Below the pieces are notes generated by a model. That model saw nothing but the letters and a program-made list of their open reading frames with translations. It was not told the DNA's origin and did not search any database. From Pseudopedobacter sp044361595 (lineage in GTDB: Bacteria; Bacteroidota; Bacteroidia; Sphingobacteriales; Sphingobacteriaceae): a stretch of DNA of 64,000 bases. The translations under genes and the position numbers were made by a program. The stretch covers positions 62,001-126,000 of the forward strand of contig JBIKIN010000005.1 of assembly GCA_044361595.1 (NCBI GenBank), read 5' to 3'. The first letter of the stretch is position 1, and each line of letters opens with the position of its first letter. Shown here piece by piece: positions 8,744 to 17,021 of this stretch.

Positions 8744-9619
8744 ATGAAAGATAGAATTTGGAACAAGAACAGTATACCATTTTTAATTATTATAACAGGG
8801 TTAGGTTTATCTGTTTTAAATGGTAGTAGAGCTTTAACTATCGGTTTTACTTTTTCATTAATCTTTTTGTTACATGTATCTAAATTTCTTTTAAGAAAAA
8901 AGAAGCTTTTTTTTATGGGCTTAGGTATCTTAATATGTCTCTCATCAATTGTTTTTTTTAAACAAAATTCATCGTTGGGTAGGATTCTTATCTATAAAAT
9001 ATCTTTAAATATTTATAAAGAACATTGGTTTTATGGGATAGGATTTAATAAGTTTAAGACAACTTACATGTATTATCAAGCTAATTATTTTAAAGAAAAT
9101 AGTTTTACAAAACAAGATTTATTATTGGCAGATAATACGTATTATGTCTTCAATGATTATTTTCAAATTATTATTGAAAATGGGATTTTAGGATTATTAT
9201 TATTACTTATAATTTTATTTTTTTTAATCAAACTATTTAAAATTGTGATTAAAAAGCCACCAAATTCAAATTTGGTATTGATTTGTTGCTGTCTGATTAT
9301 TATAATTGGAACTGGCTCGTTTTTCAATTATTTTATTTATCGCTTTGAAATTCAAATTATTTTAATAACTTCACTCTCAGTTATATTATTTTATTATCTA
9401 CCAATGTATAAAATATTTTTAAGCTGTTTAACCGCATTGTTGGTTATATTAGTCTCATTCCATATCTACAATTATGAATTTACCTTTTTTCAAAGGCGAA
9501 ATTTAACTGAAATTAAGGAATTAGAGAAATCAGGATATACAGCTGAAGCTCTTAAATTAACATATCATCTACCTCCAAGCTTTAAAAAATTTCATGAATA
9601 TTACGAATTATTATCTTAA
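8744..9619 (+). CDS. O-antigen-ligase-like membrane protein, truncated
   Basis: The open part is 291 residues with about six membrane segments. The central Wzy/WaaL-like region is recognisable: NGSRALTIGF near residue 26 corresponds to the family's SRT motif, and YGIGFNKFK then DYFQIIIENGILGL (near 100-150) to the periplasmic-loop and following helix. Full-length relatives have about 150-200 further residues before the SRT motif, so the N-terminal half seems missing. The reading frame is ended by TAA at 9617-9619, but the same frame continues with TPR-like sequence to 9946 (next feature). It is probably a decayed gene; a short functional product cannot be excluded. Polymerase or ligase activity on a surface glycan is known for the family only. 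Confidence 0.65.
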   Translation: MKDRIWNKNSIPFLIIITGLGLSVLNGSRALTIGFTFSLIFLLHVSKFLLRKKKLFFMGLGILICLSSIVFFKQNSSLGRILIYKISLNIYKEHWFYGIGFNKFKTTYMYYQANYFKENSFTKQDLLLADNTYYVFNDYFQIIIENGILGLLLLLIILFFLIKLFKIVIKKPPNSNLVLICCCLIIIIGTGSFFNYFIYRFEIQIILITSLSVILFYYLPMYKIFLSCLTALLVILVSFHIYNYEFTFFQRRNLTEIKELEKSGYTAEALKLTYHLPPSFKKFHEYYELLS

Positions 9620-9946
9620 TTAGAATTCAATAGTTTAAACCTTAACAGAGCTGAAGATGCAACATTAAGTTTAATAAACTTAAGGCCTAGTTACAATGCT
9701 TATAATAGATTAGCGAAAATCTATGAATTAAAAGAAGAAAATAAAAAAGCTGAACAAGCATTCAAGATTTCTATTAATATGGTACCTAATAGATTTTTAC
9801 CTAGATATGCTCTTTATCAATTCTACATTAAAAATCAAGAATTTGAAAATGCAAAAATTTGTGCAGAAGAAATTCTTAATCTACCAATCAAAATTAAATC
9901 TCAAACCATTCAAGAAATATTAAATAATGTAAAATCCAATAATTAA
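9620..9946 (+). pseudogene. Detached TPR tail of the O-antigen-ligase-like gene
   Basis: Directly after the TAA at 9617, and in the same frame, 108 sense codons follow before a second TAA (9944-9946). They encode typical TPR sequence, for example YNAYNRLAKIYELKEENKKA and ALYQFYIKNQEFENAKICAE. No ATG stands near its beginning. Bacteroidota O-antigen-ligase proteins with a C-terminal TPR are known, so a single nonsense mutation most simply explains the break. The codon lost is uncertain (Lys, Gln or Glu would each need one base change). Confidence 0.7.
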
Positions 9947-9951
9947 TATCA

Positions 9952-10188
9952 ATGCTTATGAAAAAAACCCTATTATTTGCCACTACGGCAATTATTTTAT
10001 TAACTTTTTCTTGTAGGAAAGAGATTACTAAAGATGAAGTACCAGATGAAGAAAGTGCTTTTATAACTGAAGCAAAAAGTAAATTCTATACGGTTTCAAA
10101 AAACAATCAGAATTTAACGAATCAAAATGGTTATTTTACCAATTCTACTTCAAGTAATTTAAATAAACCATCAATTTTACCCTTATGA
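9952..10188 (+). pseudogene. N-terminal part of broken lipoprotein gene
   Basis: Encodes a lipoprotein signal peptide (KKTLLFATTAIILLTFSC; the ATG at 9958 fits a normal signal length better than that at 9952) and about 55 residues of mature protein. It ends at TGA 10186-10188. The same frame then runs open without interruption to 11484. The residue order before the stop, SILPL, then RFSVVKK after it, suggests that TGA replaced a TGG Trp codon. It begins 5 bases after the TPR tail, in the same orientation, so the pieces were probably one operon. Confidence 0.7.
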
Positions 10189-11484
10189 AGGTTTAGTGTT
10201 GTCAAGAAGGCGGGCACTAATAATTATATAGAAATACCAATAATTGTACAAAAAAAGAAAATTGCACTTTATAATTATTTAAAAGAACCTTCTTCTGAAA
10301 TTATAAATTTATCTAGACTAAATAATTCTTTTCAAAGACTATTGTCTTATAAAACTGCTAAAGGAAATATCAATCAATTAATCTTAAGTTATATTCCTGC
10401 ATACAGTTATTTAGAAGCTTACCGTGAAGAGAATAGTAAAATTAATATTGGCAATATTAAGGAGAAAAAGTATACAGGTTATATAGAGTATAGAACTATA
10501 GAGGGAGTTAAATTATTTACTTTGATATTTCGAAATGGCAAACTTTTAGATAAACTATTTGAAGATATACTAAAACCCAATAATTCAAAGACAGTAAATA
10601 GCAGTGACGTAATTACTAATGGAACAATTTGTGAAGAGGTTTGTACACCACTTTATTCCAGAATATGTTGGGAAGCAGGAGATCCTCCTGTAGAAGAGTG
10701 TACTGAGTGGGAAGAATACGATCAAAGTTGTTCAACAGAATGTTATGAAGTGCCAGATGATCCTGACAACCCCGACGACCCATGTTTCTCAGATGAATAT
10801 TTTTATTTATGTAATCCGGAAATACCAAACGATCCACCTCCAACTCCTGATCCAACTCCCGATCCTTGCGGGGAAGCCGATAAATTGGAGCAAAACAGCA
10901 CATATAAGAATGAAATGTTAGATCTAAAAAGCAAAACTAATCTAGATAAAGAAGTTGGGTATTTTAAAACTAATGGGAATAGTTCAGAGTATAGGGAAGG
11001 AACTGCAGGCACTTTGAGTTGGAATAATCCACAACCAAACGATTTAGCAAATGGTTCTTTAGAAAGAATGTCCCATACGCACTATGCTGCTACTGGTTCC
11101 TATCCTATATTTAGTGGTGCAGATGTAGATGTCTTTACTCAATATGTTGGCTTAGGTAAAGCTGCAAATTTAGGCTTTACATTGTCCGTAACCACCTCGC
11201 AAGGAACTTCTTATGCGTTGGTAATTGAAGACAAGAATAAATTCAATTCATTTTTCTCTACATATGGATCAGGTAATGGGCGTAACATACTAATATCAAT
11301 TTTCGATGGCGCTGGAAATCCTTTAAATAAAACACCCGATCAAAATGAAGCTAGTTTCATATCATTTTTAGGATTATTAAATACTGGAATTGCAATTTTA
11401 AAATCCAACAATGACTTTACAGTATGGAATAAACGAATTAATAATTCATCCAACAACACACCTAGTAACGCACCATGCAATTAA
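10189..11484 (+). pseudogene. Main part of broken lipoprotein, Cys-rich with JAMM-like motif
   Basis: In-frame continuation of the 9952 gene after TGA; 431 further sense codons. It has no ATG start of its own near the stop: the 10342 position sometimes taken as start is TTG in the middle of continuous coding sequence. A Cys-rich stretch (CEEVCTPLYSRICWEAGD, then CTEWEEYDQSCSTECYE) lies at about 10628-10750, followed by a Pro/Asp/Asn linker (DPDNPDDP, PDPTPDP). Near 11074-11124 the sequence HTHYAATGSYPIFSGAD matches the JAMM pattern HxH-x(7-10)-SxxD exactly, with a possible upstream Glu in EYREG. A secreted, zinc-dependent JAB/MPN-like fold is inferred. Whether any product is made is unclear. 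Confidence 0.6.
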
Positions 11485-11493
11485 AAAAAAATT

Positions 11494-11994
11494 ATGAAAA
11501 ATAGAATGATTATTATTTTACTATTAATTACACTAATTAATAGTAAAACTTTATTAGCTCAAAAACAAAATAAATCAAGTTTAGATCAATATAAAAATGG
11601 AGATTATATAACTAATTCTGCCATTAATCAGTATTTAGGTAAATGGGGAAGTAGTGACGGAAAATACTTATTTGAGATTACGAAAGCAGTAAATACTTTC
11701 AAAAATAAGGATTTGGACTTTAAAGCAGATGTACTTATTTTAAAACTAATAAAAACAACTTCACAATTAAAAAAAAGCGACAAAATCATTAATAAACCCC
11801 TGTCTTTTTTAAGCGTTAATAGTTTTAAAGCTAATACAATTTTAACTGATCCAACGACTGATAATGAAGTTGATTTAGTCTTAATGTTTAAAAATAAGGA
11901 TTTAATAGAATTATTTACTTTAAATTCTATTAATGGTGATAAAAGAAAAGGATATTATTTTCCTCAAAAAATAATTTTAAATAAAGTAAAATAA
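11494..11994 (+). CDS. Small secreted protein of unknown function
   Basis: A 166-residue protein with a signal peptide (MKNRMIIILLLITLINSKTLLAQ). The mature part is beta-rich with GKWGSSDGKYLFEITK near residue 50, a pattern seen in lipocalin-like small Bacteroidota proteins, but I do not recognise a named family. It starts 9 bases after the broken lipoprotein gene and is itself intact. It closes the accessory cassette and ends convergently with the DUF2027-Smr gene. It is likely cotranscribed with the cassette; function unknown. Confidence 0.65.
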   Translation: MKNRMIIILLLITLINSKTLLAQKQNKSSLDQYKNGDYITNSAINQYLGKWGSSDGKYLFEITKAVNTFKNKDLDFKADVLILKLIKTTSQLKKSDKIINKPLSFLSVNSFKANTILTDPTTDNEVDLVLMFKNKDLIELFTLNSINGDKRKGYYFPQKIILNKVK

Positions 11995-12012
11995 TTAAAA
12001 AAGACATTATCT

Positions 12013-12047
12013 GTGCATTCGTGATAAAAATTTATCCACGAATGCAC
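12013..12047. repeat. Near-perfect inverted repeat between convergent genes
   Basis: GTGCATTCGTG-ATAAA at the left pairs with TTTATCCACGAATGCAC at the right, with one base missing in the left arm. It lies midway between the convergent genes ending at 11994 and 12071. There is no proper T-run next to it. It could act as a bidirectional terminator or be a REP-like element. Confidence 0.6.
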
Positions 12048-12070
12048 ATATTTAAATCAAATCTAGCATT

Positions 12071-13012
12071 CTACTTCAAAAACACCTCCGTAGCACCGTA
12101 ACCAAATTTTTCTTTTTGTGCGTCTTTAAAAGTTTTTACTTTGGGATGTTTGCTTACTGCTTTATGGATATGATGTTGTAAAGTACCGTTACCCGAGCCA
12201 TGAATAAAAACAATGCTTTCAAACTGATGAACAATTGCAGCATCTAAAGATGTTTCAAACTGAGCCATTTGAATTTCTAAAATTTCATTTTTATTTAGAA
12301 AATGATAATCTGTACGGAGTTTTTCTATATGTAAATCTATTTCTTTGGCTGGTTTTTCTACAGTCTTAATTTCTTCTGATGGTTTAAAAAAGCTTTCTTT
12401 TAATTTTTCAGCATCTATTTTCAGCTCTGGTTCATCAATTCTGATCAGCCAGCCTTGTTCTTTAATAATTGGAATTTGGGTTTTGCTGCCTGCAAAATCT
12501 TTAGCTCTAAATTTAACATCAAAAATGATTGGCTTTATAGGTGCTTTGTTTTGTGTGGTATAATAAAGGGCTTGCAACTGGAAGCTTGGCCAAATATCAA
12601 GCTCTGGTAAAGATGCCGAATAAATTTTTGTTTCTGATTGTGGATTAATGACACCAGAAAATTCGCCTTTAAAATTTCCTTTCAAATCGGTTTTTAAGGT
12701 AATTAATAACTGATAGCTAGTTTGGTTAACCAAATGAAAATACACTACAGAGCCTTTATTTTTATCGCTAACTACGCCCAAAAATATCCCTTTTTCAATA
12801 AAATCTGCGTTTTGTTGCTGAGGAATGTTGTTTTGGTTTTCTCCAGATTTTTTAGACTTTCCGTGTACTCTGGTAAGGTTATTAGTCATCACTGGGATTT
12901 CAAAATCATCCTCGCCGGTAACACCTACCATTTCATCGCTAAATATTTTGGTGATGTAACCTTCGCGGTTTTCATCTACAAATCTTACAAACTCTCCTAA
13001 TTCAAACTTCAT
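12071..13012 (-). CDS. DUF2027 and Smr domain protein
   Basis: A 313-residue cytoplasmic protein. The N-terminus (about 1-60, GEFVRFVDENREGYITKIF) looks like a small SH3/KOW-type module. The middle (about 75-215) is the Bacteroidota DUF2027 beta domain. The C-terminus (about 228-313) is an Smr domain with the DLHIEKL start and the core IHGSGNGTLQHHIHKAV. Smr domains are nucleases acting on DNA junctions or stalled-ribosome mRNA, as in MutS2. Here no MutS part exists. Length is normal for this Bacteroidota architecture. It appears monocistronic. The biological role of the fusion is unknown. Confidence 0.82.
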   Translation of the reverse strand: MKFELGEFVRFVDENREGYITKIFSDEMVGVTGEDDFEIPVMTNNLTRVHGKSKKSGENQNNIPQQQNADFIEKGIFLGVVSDKNKGSVVYFHLVNQTSYQLLITLKTDLKGNFKGEFSGVINPQSETKIYSASLPELDIWPSFQLQALYYTTQNKAPIKPIIFDVKFRAKDFAGSKTQIPIIKEQGWLIRIDEPELKIDAEKLKESFFKPSEEIKTVEKPAKEIDLHIEKLRTDYHFLNKNEILEIQMAQFETSLDAAIVHQFESIVFIHGSGNGTLQHHIHKAVSKHPKVKTFKDAQKEKFGYGATEVFLK

Positions 13013-13085
13013 TCAGTAAAGTTAAGATGTTTATTTAATTATAGTCAGCTCTATTTTTTAAGTATCAATTGATTACATGATTAAG

Positions 13086-13119
13086 CAAAAAAAGCATGAT
13101 GCTTATAAACATCATGCTC
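13086..13119 (-). terminator. Terminator downstream of ffh
   Basis: On the minus strand AGCATGATG (13118-13110) pairs with CATCATGCT (13101-13093) and is followed by a run of seven T residues. It lies about 30 bases past the ffh stop codon. Confidence 0.85.
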
Positions 13120-13147
13120 TTGTGTATTAAAATATTAATATTTGTTA

Positions 13148-14494
13148 CTACTTCATTCCGCCTCCAGGCATACCCTTCATCATTTTCTGCATTTTAGCCA
13201 TTGCCGATGGGTCTGAGAATTGCTTCATCATTTTACGCATATCTTCAAATTGCTTAATCAATTTATTTACTTCAGCCATATCGTTACCGCTTCCTTTAGA
13301 AATACGATTTCTACGGCTTTGGTTAATGCTATCTGGGTTTTCACGCTCATAAGGAGTCATGGATTGGATAATAGATTCTATTCCTTTAAAAGCATTATCA
13401 TCAATATCAACGTTTTTCATCATTTTGCCTACACCAGGTATCATACCCATCAAATCTTTAATGTTACCCATTTTCTTGATTTGCTGTATTTGGCTCAAGA
13501 AATCGTTAAAATCGAATTTATTTTTACGAATTTTCTTTTGTAATGCTGCTGCTTCTTTCTCGTCAAACTGTTGTTGCGCTCTTTCTACTAAGGAAATCAC
13601 ATCACCCATTCCCAAAATACGTGATGCCATTCTATCTGGATAGAATACATCTAAGGCATCCATTTTTTCGCCGGTACCAATAAACTTAATAGGCTTATTT
13701 ACTACCGATTTAATAGATAATGCCGCACCACCACGAGTATCTCCATCTAATTTGGTTAATACAACTCCAGTAAAATCTAACTTATCGTTAAACACTTTGG
13801 CTGTATTTACGGCATCTTGCCCGGTCATGGCATCAACCACAAATAAAATTTCTTGAGGTTGTGTTGCTCTTTTAACCTCAGCAATTTCATCCATTAGGGC
13901 ATCGTCTAAAGTTAAACGACCAGCCGTATCTATAATGATTACGTTGTTACCGTTCTTTTTACCATGTGCAATACCCTCTAGGGCAATAGCAACTGGGTCG
14001 GTAGATTCGCGGTTAGTATAAACCTCGGCACCTACTTGGCCAGCTAAAACTTCTAATTGGTCTATCGCTGCGGGACGATAAACATCCCCAGCAACCAATA
14101 AAGGTTTTTTGCCTTTTTGTGATTTTAAAAATAAAGCTAGTTTACCTGTAAAGGTTGTTTTACCAGCTCCATTTAAACCAGCAATTAGAATTACAGTAGG
14201 GTTTGTTTTTATGTTTAATTCATCAACCGAGCCACCCATTAAAGCGGTAAGCTCATCGTTCATGATTTTTGTAAGCAACTGCCCAGGAGAAATTGCAGTT
14301 AAAACGTTTTGTCCTAAGGCTTTTTGCTTTACCTCGTCGGTAAAAGTTTTGGCTGTTTTATAGTTAACATCGGCATCTAAAAGAGCTTTACGTATCTCTT
14401 TCATGGTTTCGGCCACGTTAATTTCGGTAATGCTACCTTGTCCTTTTAATACTTTAAATGCGCCTTCTAGCTTATCCTGCAGATTTTGAAACAT
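13148..14494 (-). CDS. ffh: Signal recognition particle protein Ffh
   Basis: GTPase subunit of the signal recognition particle, which binds 4.5S RNA and hydrophobic signal sequences and delivers ribosomes to FtsY at the inner membrane. The 448-residue length is normal. The N-domain (1-90) is followed by the G-domain with P-loop GLNGAGKTTFTGKL near residue 107, DTAGRL near 188, and TKLDGDTRGGAAL near 246. The C-terminal M-domain (about 300-448) is methionine rich and ends MQKMMKGMPGGGMK, as in Bacteroidota homologues. Monocistronic, with its own terminator. The 4.5S RNA gene itself was not seen in this window. Confidence 0.97.
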   Translation of the reverse strand: MFQNLQDKLEGAFKVLKGQGSITEINVAETMKEIRKALLDADVNYKTAKTFTDEVKQKALGQNVLTAISPGQLLTKIMNDELTALMGGSVDELNIKTNPTVILIAGLNGAGKTTFTGKLALFLKSQKGKKPLLVAGDVYRPAAIDQLEVLAGQVGAEVYTNRESTDPVAIALEGIAHGKKNGNNVIIIDTAGRLTLDDALMDEIAEVKRATQPQEILFVVDAMTGQDAVNTAKVFNDKLDFTGVVLTKLDGDTRGGAALSIKSVVNKPIKFIGTGEKMDALDVFYPDRMASRILGMGDVISLVERAQQQFDEKEAAALQKKIRKNKFDFNDFLSQIQQIKKMGNIKDLMGMIPGVGKMMKNVDIDDNAFKGIESIIQSMTPYERENPDSINQSRRNRISKGSGNDMAEVNKLIKQFEDMRKMMKQFSDPSAMAKMQKMMKGMPGGGMK

Positions 14495-14631
14495 GCTTTA
14501 CTCTTGTTTATTCTTAAAATTTCGGATTACAAAGTTATCATTTTATTAAAATAATAAAGACCTTTAAAAAGCATCAAAATAATTATGTTTTTTTTTGTTA
14601 GCGCAAAGGGAATAATTCTTAAAAATTATGC

Positions 14632-15642
14632 CTATTTGCTGTTAATTAAATCTAATAATTGATTTAAATCTGCTTTGGTGTGTGCCGCGGTTATGATTAA
14701 CCTGTTAAGTGTTTCACTATCTGCATTTGGATAAGGAAAGGAAGTGAATAGTACATTTTTTGAAACTAATTTTTGTGCTATTTCTTTGTTTTTTATTAAA
14801 ACGATGGGCACATTTGGAACCCAATAAAAGTCTTTTTTATTGATTCTTTTTACAAAGTATTTAAGATTTTTTGAAAGTGATTTTAGACTTTTTTGTCTGA
14901 TGGATTGGCTGTTTAAATAAGTGTATAATATTGCAGGGCCACAAGGTGAGGCTCCATTAAAAACCGCTGATTTTTTTATTTCATCGATCAACCCTTCATC
15001 ACCTAAAATAACTCCGCAATCTAAACTTAAACCTTTGGCTAAACTACCACAAATAACTGTCGATACATTTGACGGTAGATTTGATGGATTAGGATTTATC
15101 AAACCAAAGCCATGAGAGTGGTCTAACAATAAAACCACATTTTTAGATGGCAATAAATTATTCAGTTCTTGATACTGATAAATTTGTGGTTTAATATTGT
15201 TGAGCGAATTACTAACTATTAAAATGTGATTTTGCTGTTTTCTATTAATTAAATGAACTGCATTTTCTAAAGTTAAAGTAGGTCCATCTTTTATTAATAA
15301 AGCTGGATGAACATCGTTTACATAATACACATCACGGTTTTGAGATAATATTTTTACTGCTTCTTGTGCGGCAAGCCATCCACTAGAAAACGTAAGTGCT
15401 GCTTCTGTATCATAGTCTTTAGCTAAAGCTTTTTCTGCATCATCATAAATAGATAATCTGATATTGTTATTTCTTGATGCGCCGTTGTTTAAACCCCAAA
15501 TTTGTACACCTTTTTGAAATATTTTTAGATATTTTGGGTGATAGTTTAGGCCAAGATATGATGTGCCACCAAAGAATAAATATTTCTTATCATCTATGCT
15601 TACATTTGGTTTATATCCAGTTTCAATAGATACAAAAGACAT
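14632..15642 (-). CDS. PLP-dependent aminotransferase, BioF/KBL-like
   Basis: Fold-type I pyridoxal-phosphate enzyme of 336 residues, related to 8-amino-7-oxononanoate synthase and 2-amino-3-ketobutyrate ligase but about 50 residues shorter. Motifs: FFGGTSYLGLNYHP near residue 28 (substrate loop), LLDHSHGFG near 172 (Asp and His contacting PLP), and GSLAKGLSLDCGVILGDEG near 200 with the Schiff-base lysine. The family condenses an amino acid with an acyl-CoA. The short form and lack of biotin genes nearby make biotin synthesis unproven. The start overlaps the stop of the histidine-phosphatase gene by one base (TAATG), so the two are cotranscribed. Confidence 0.8.
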   Translation of the reverse strand: MSFVSIETGYKPNVSIDDKKYLFFGGTSYLGLNYHPKYLKIFQKGVQIWGLNNGASRNNNIRLSIYDDAEKALAKDYDTEAALTFSSGWLAAQEAVKILSQNRDVYYVNDVHPALLIKDGPTLTLENAVHLINRKQQNHILIVSNSLNNIKPQIYQYQELNNLLPSKNVVLLLDHSHGFGLINPNPSNLPSNVSTVICGSLAKGLSLDCGVILGDEGLIDEIKKSAVFNGASPCGPAILYTYLNSQSIRQKSLKSLSKNLKYFVKRINKKDFYWVPNVPIVLIKNKEIAQKLVSKNVLFTSFPYPNADSETLNRLIITAAHTKADLNQLLDLINSK

Positions 15643-16160
15643 TAGATTTTAGTTACATGATGCTTAGCACCAAAATGTTTTGTCTTTAATGATATTTTAT
15701 CGCCTTTTATGGTAACTAAGAAAATATAATCATAGTCTTCTTCTGTTAAAGTTTCTATGTTAATTTGTGCGCCTAAACTTTTAATAAATGTAATAACCGA
15801 GTTAGAGTGACCAGCCACTACGATATTATTATTGCCCTGTAAGGCTTTAATTTTTTTAATTAGCGCATCGTTATCTTTATAAATATCAACATCTAAAGTA
15901 AAAGTACTTGCCAGCGGTTGTAAGGTTTGTCTTGTTCTAAAGAAGTTAGTAGCGTATAGCTTATTTATATTTTCTTTTTGAAGATAATTTTTTAAGTCCC
16001 AAGCTCTGGTTAAGCCTTTATCTGTTAGCTCAGGATCTTTATTTTCTGGGTCGTGGGTAGCTTTTTCTGCGTGTCTAACAATCCAAATTTTTGTTTCTTG
16101 CGCCTTCAAATTATAGGCTCCTAAACATATTACTGCAATTAATACAAGTAGTTTTTTCAT
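15642..16160 (-). CDS. Exported histidine-phosphatase-family protein
   Basis: A 172-residue protein with a signal peptide (MKKLLVLIAVICLGAYNLKAQ). The catalytic motif IVRHAEKA near residue 28 is the RHG variant of the phosphoglycerate-mutase-like superfamily, and the second histidine is in VVAGHSNSVITF near 113. Such short SixA-like or periplasmic enzymes remove phosphate from proteins or small molecules; the substrate is unknown. First gene of a two-gene operon with the PLP enzyme (one-base overlap). Periplasmic location is inferred from the signal peptide, which contrasts with the cytoplasmic partner. Confidence 0.85.
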   Translation of the reverse strand: MKKLLVLIAVICLGAYNLKAQETKIWIVRHAEKATHDPENKDPELTDKGLTRAWDLKNYLQKENINKLYATNFFRTRQTLQPLASTFTLDVDIYKDNDALIKKIKALQGNNNIVVAGHSNSVITFIKSLGAQINIETLTEEDYDYIFLVTIKGDKISLKTKHFGAKHHVTKI

Positions 16161-16236
16161 GATTACTTTTAGTGTTTAAATGATAATTGTTAAAGTAAAA
16201 AAGCTTTTGAATATAAATAAAAATGTACAGAAGTTT

Positions 16237-16581
16237 TTATTGTTCGTTTAATTCGTCCCAATATTCTACTGCTCTTCTATAATGTGGGATTACAATAGAG
16301 CCACCTACTAGGTTTGCAATCATAAATATTTCGTTCATTTCTTCCGTATTTACACCAGCCTCAAAACACTTGCCTAAATGATATTTAATACAATCATCGC
16401 AACGTAAAACCATAGAAGATACTAAGCCTAGCATTTCTTTGGTTTTAACATCTAAAGCACCGCTTGCGTAAGTGGTATTGTCTAAAGCCAAGAAACGTTT
16501 CATATTGGTATTGGCAGTTTCAGATATTCGGCTGTTCATTTTTGTACGATAGCCGTTAAATTCTTCAATTAATTTCCCCAT
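16237..16581 (-). CDS. Carboxymuconolactone decarboxylase (AhpD-like) family protein
   Basis: A 114-residue protein with the AhpD-like redox motif CDDCIKYHLGKC near residue 54: the CxxC pair and following His are typical of alkylhydroperoxidase-type members. The N-terminal helix and the region VNTEEMNEIFMIANLVGGSI complete the compact helical fold, which forms trimers or hexamers. Peroxide or thiol redox chemistry is likely; a decarboxylase role is unlikely. It stands alone between the histidine-phosphatase and MmcQ-like genes, all on the minus strand. Confidence 0.85.
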   Translation of the reverse strand: MGKLIEEFNGYRTKMNSRISETANTNMKRFLALDNTTYASGALDVKTKEMLGLVSSMVLRCDDCIKYHLGKCFEAGVNTEEMNEIFMIANLVGGSIVIPHYRRAVEYWDELNEQ

Positions 16582-16636
16582 CTTATTTTTAATAAAAGCT
16601 AAAATTAATAAGTAATATAAGAGTATTGGTAAAAAA

Positions 16637-16978
16637 TTAAAAATTGAGATACAATTTTGATAAAGATTCCGGTGCCACGTTACAGTAGGCAGCGGTTAAT
16701 GCATCTATTAACATTTCTTGATTTATTTTTTCGAGATTTATTAACGTCCAGCCGTGTTTGCTAAATTTATTGGGTACTGGATAAATAATAGATTGATCGA
16801 ACTGACAAAATGTATATTGATCTACCACACTTAGTTTAATACAGGCTCTGTTTTTTGGCGGATTGAGCGTACAAAATATTTTGCTACGAACTTTAAAAGC
16901 TATAATTTGATGATGATGTGGATGTTGCTTTACATCATGAAACGATTGTGCAATTTCAGTGAAATCGTTAATGGTCAT
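16637..16978 (-). CDS. MmcQ/YjbR-family protein
   Basis: A 113-residue protein of the MmcQ/YjbR group, with a double-wing DNA-binding-like fold. Family features: KVRSKIFCTLNPPKNRACIKLS near residues 28-50, VPNKFSKHGWTLINLEKIN near 80, and MLIDALTAAYCNVAP near the C-terminus. Length is normal. Members are often called DNA-binding proteins on structural grounds but their function is not settled. No operon partner is evident; the next gene upstream starts 43 bases beyond its stop. Confidence 0.75.
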   Translation of the reverse strand: MTINDFTEIAQSFHDVKQHPHHHQIIAFKVRSKIFCTLNPPKNRACIKLSVVDQYTFCQFDQSIIYPVPNKFSKHGWTLINLEKINQEMLIDALTAAYCNVAPESLSKLYLNF

Positions 16979-17021
16979 TATTATGCGAATTTAAAAAACC
17001 GGTTTAATTCGAGTATCTTTA

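Noticed and set aside
10186..10188. TGA as a selenocysteine codon or as general Trp recoding
   Set aside because: No selenoprotein-like context or nearby hairpin was seen, and TGA is not generally read as Trp here; a nonsense mutation is simpler.
10342..10344. Apparent start of a separate 380-residue protein
   Set aside because: The codon is TTG inside continuous coding sequence that begins at least at 10189; it is the middle of the broken lipoprotein gene.
14599..14612. TTAGCGCAAAGGG, similar to the right end of the structured repeat
   Set aside because: Only one end-like motif is present; the other end and the internal hairpin are missing, so it is probably chance.
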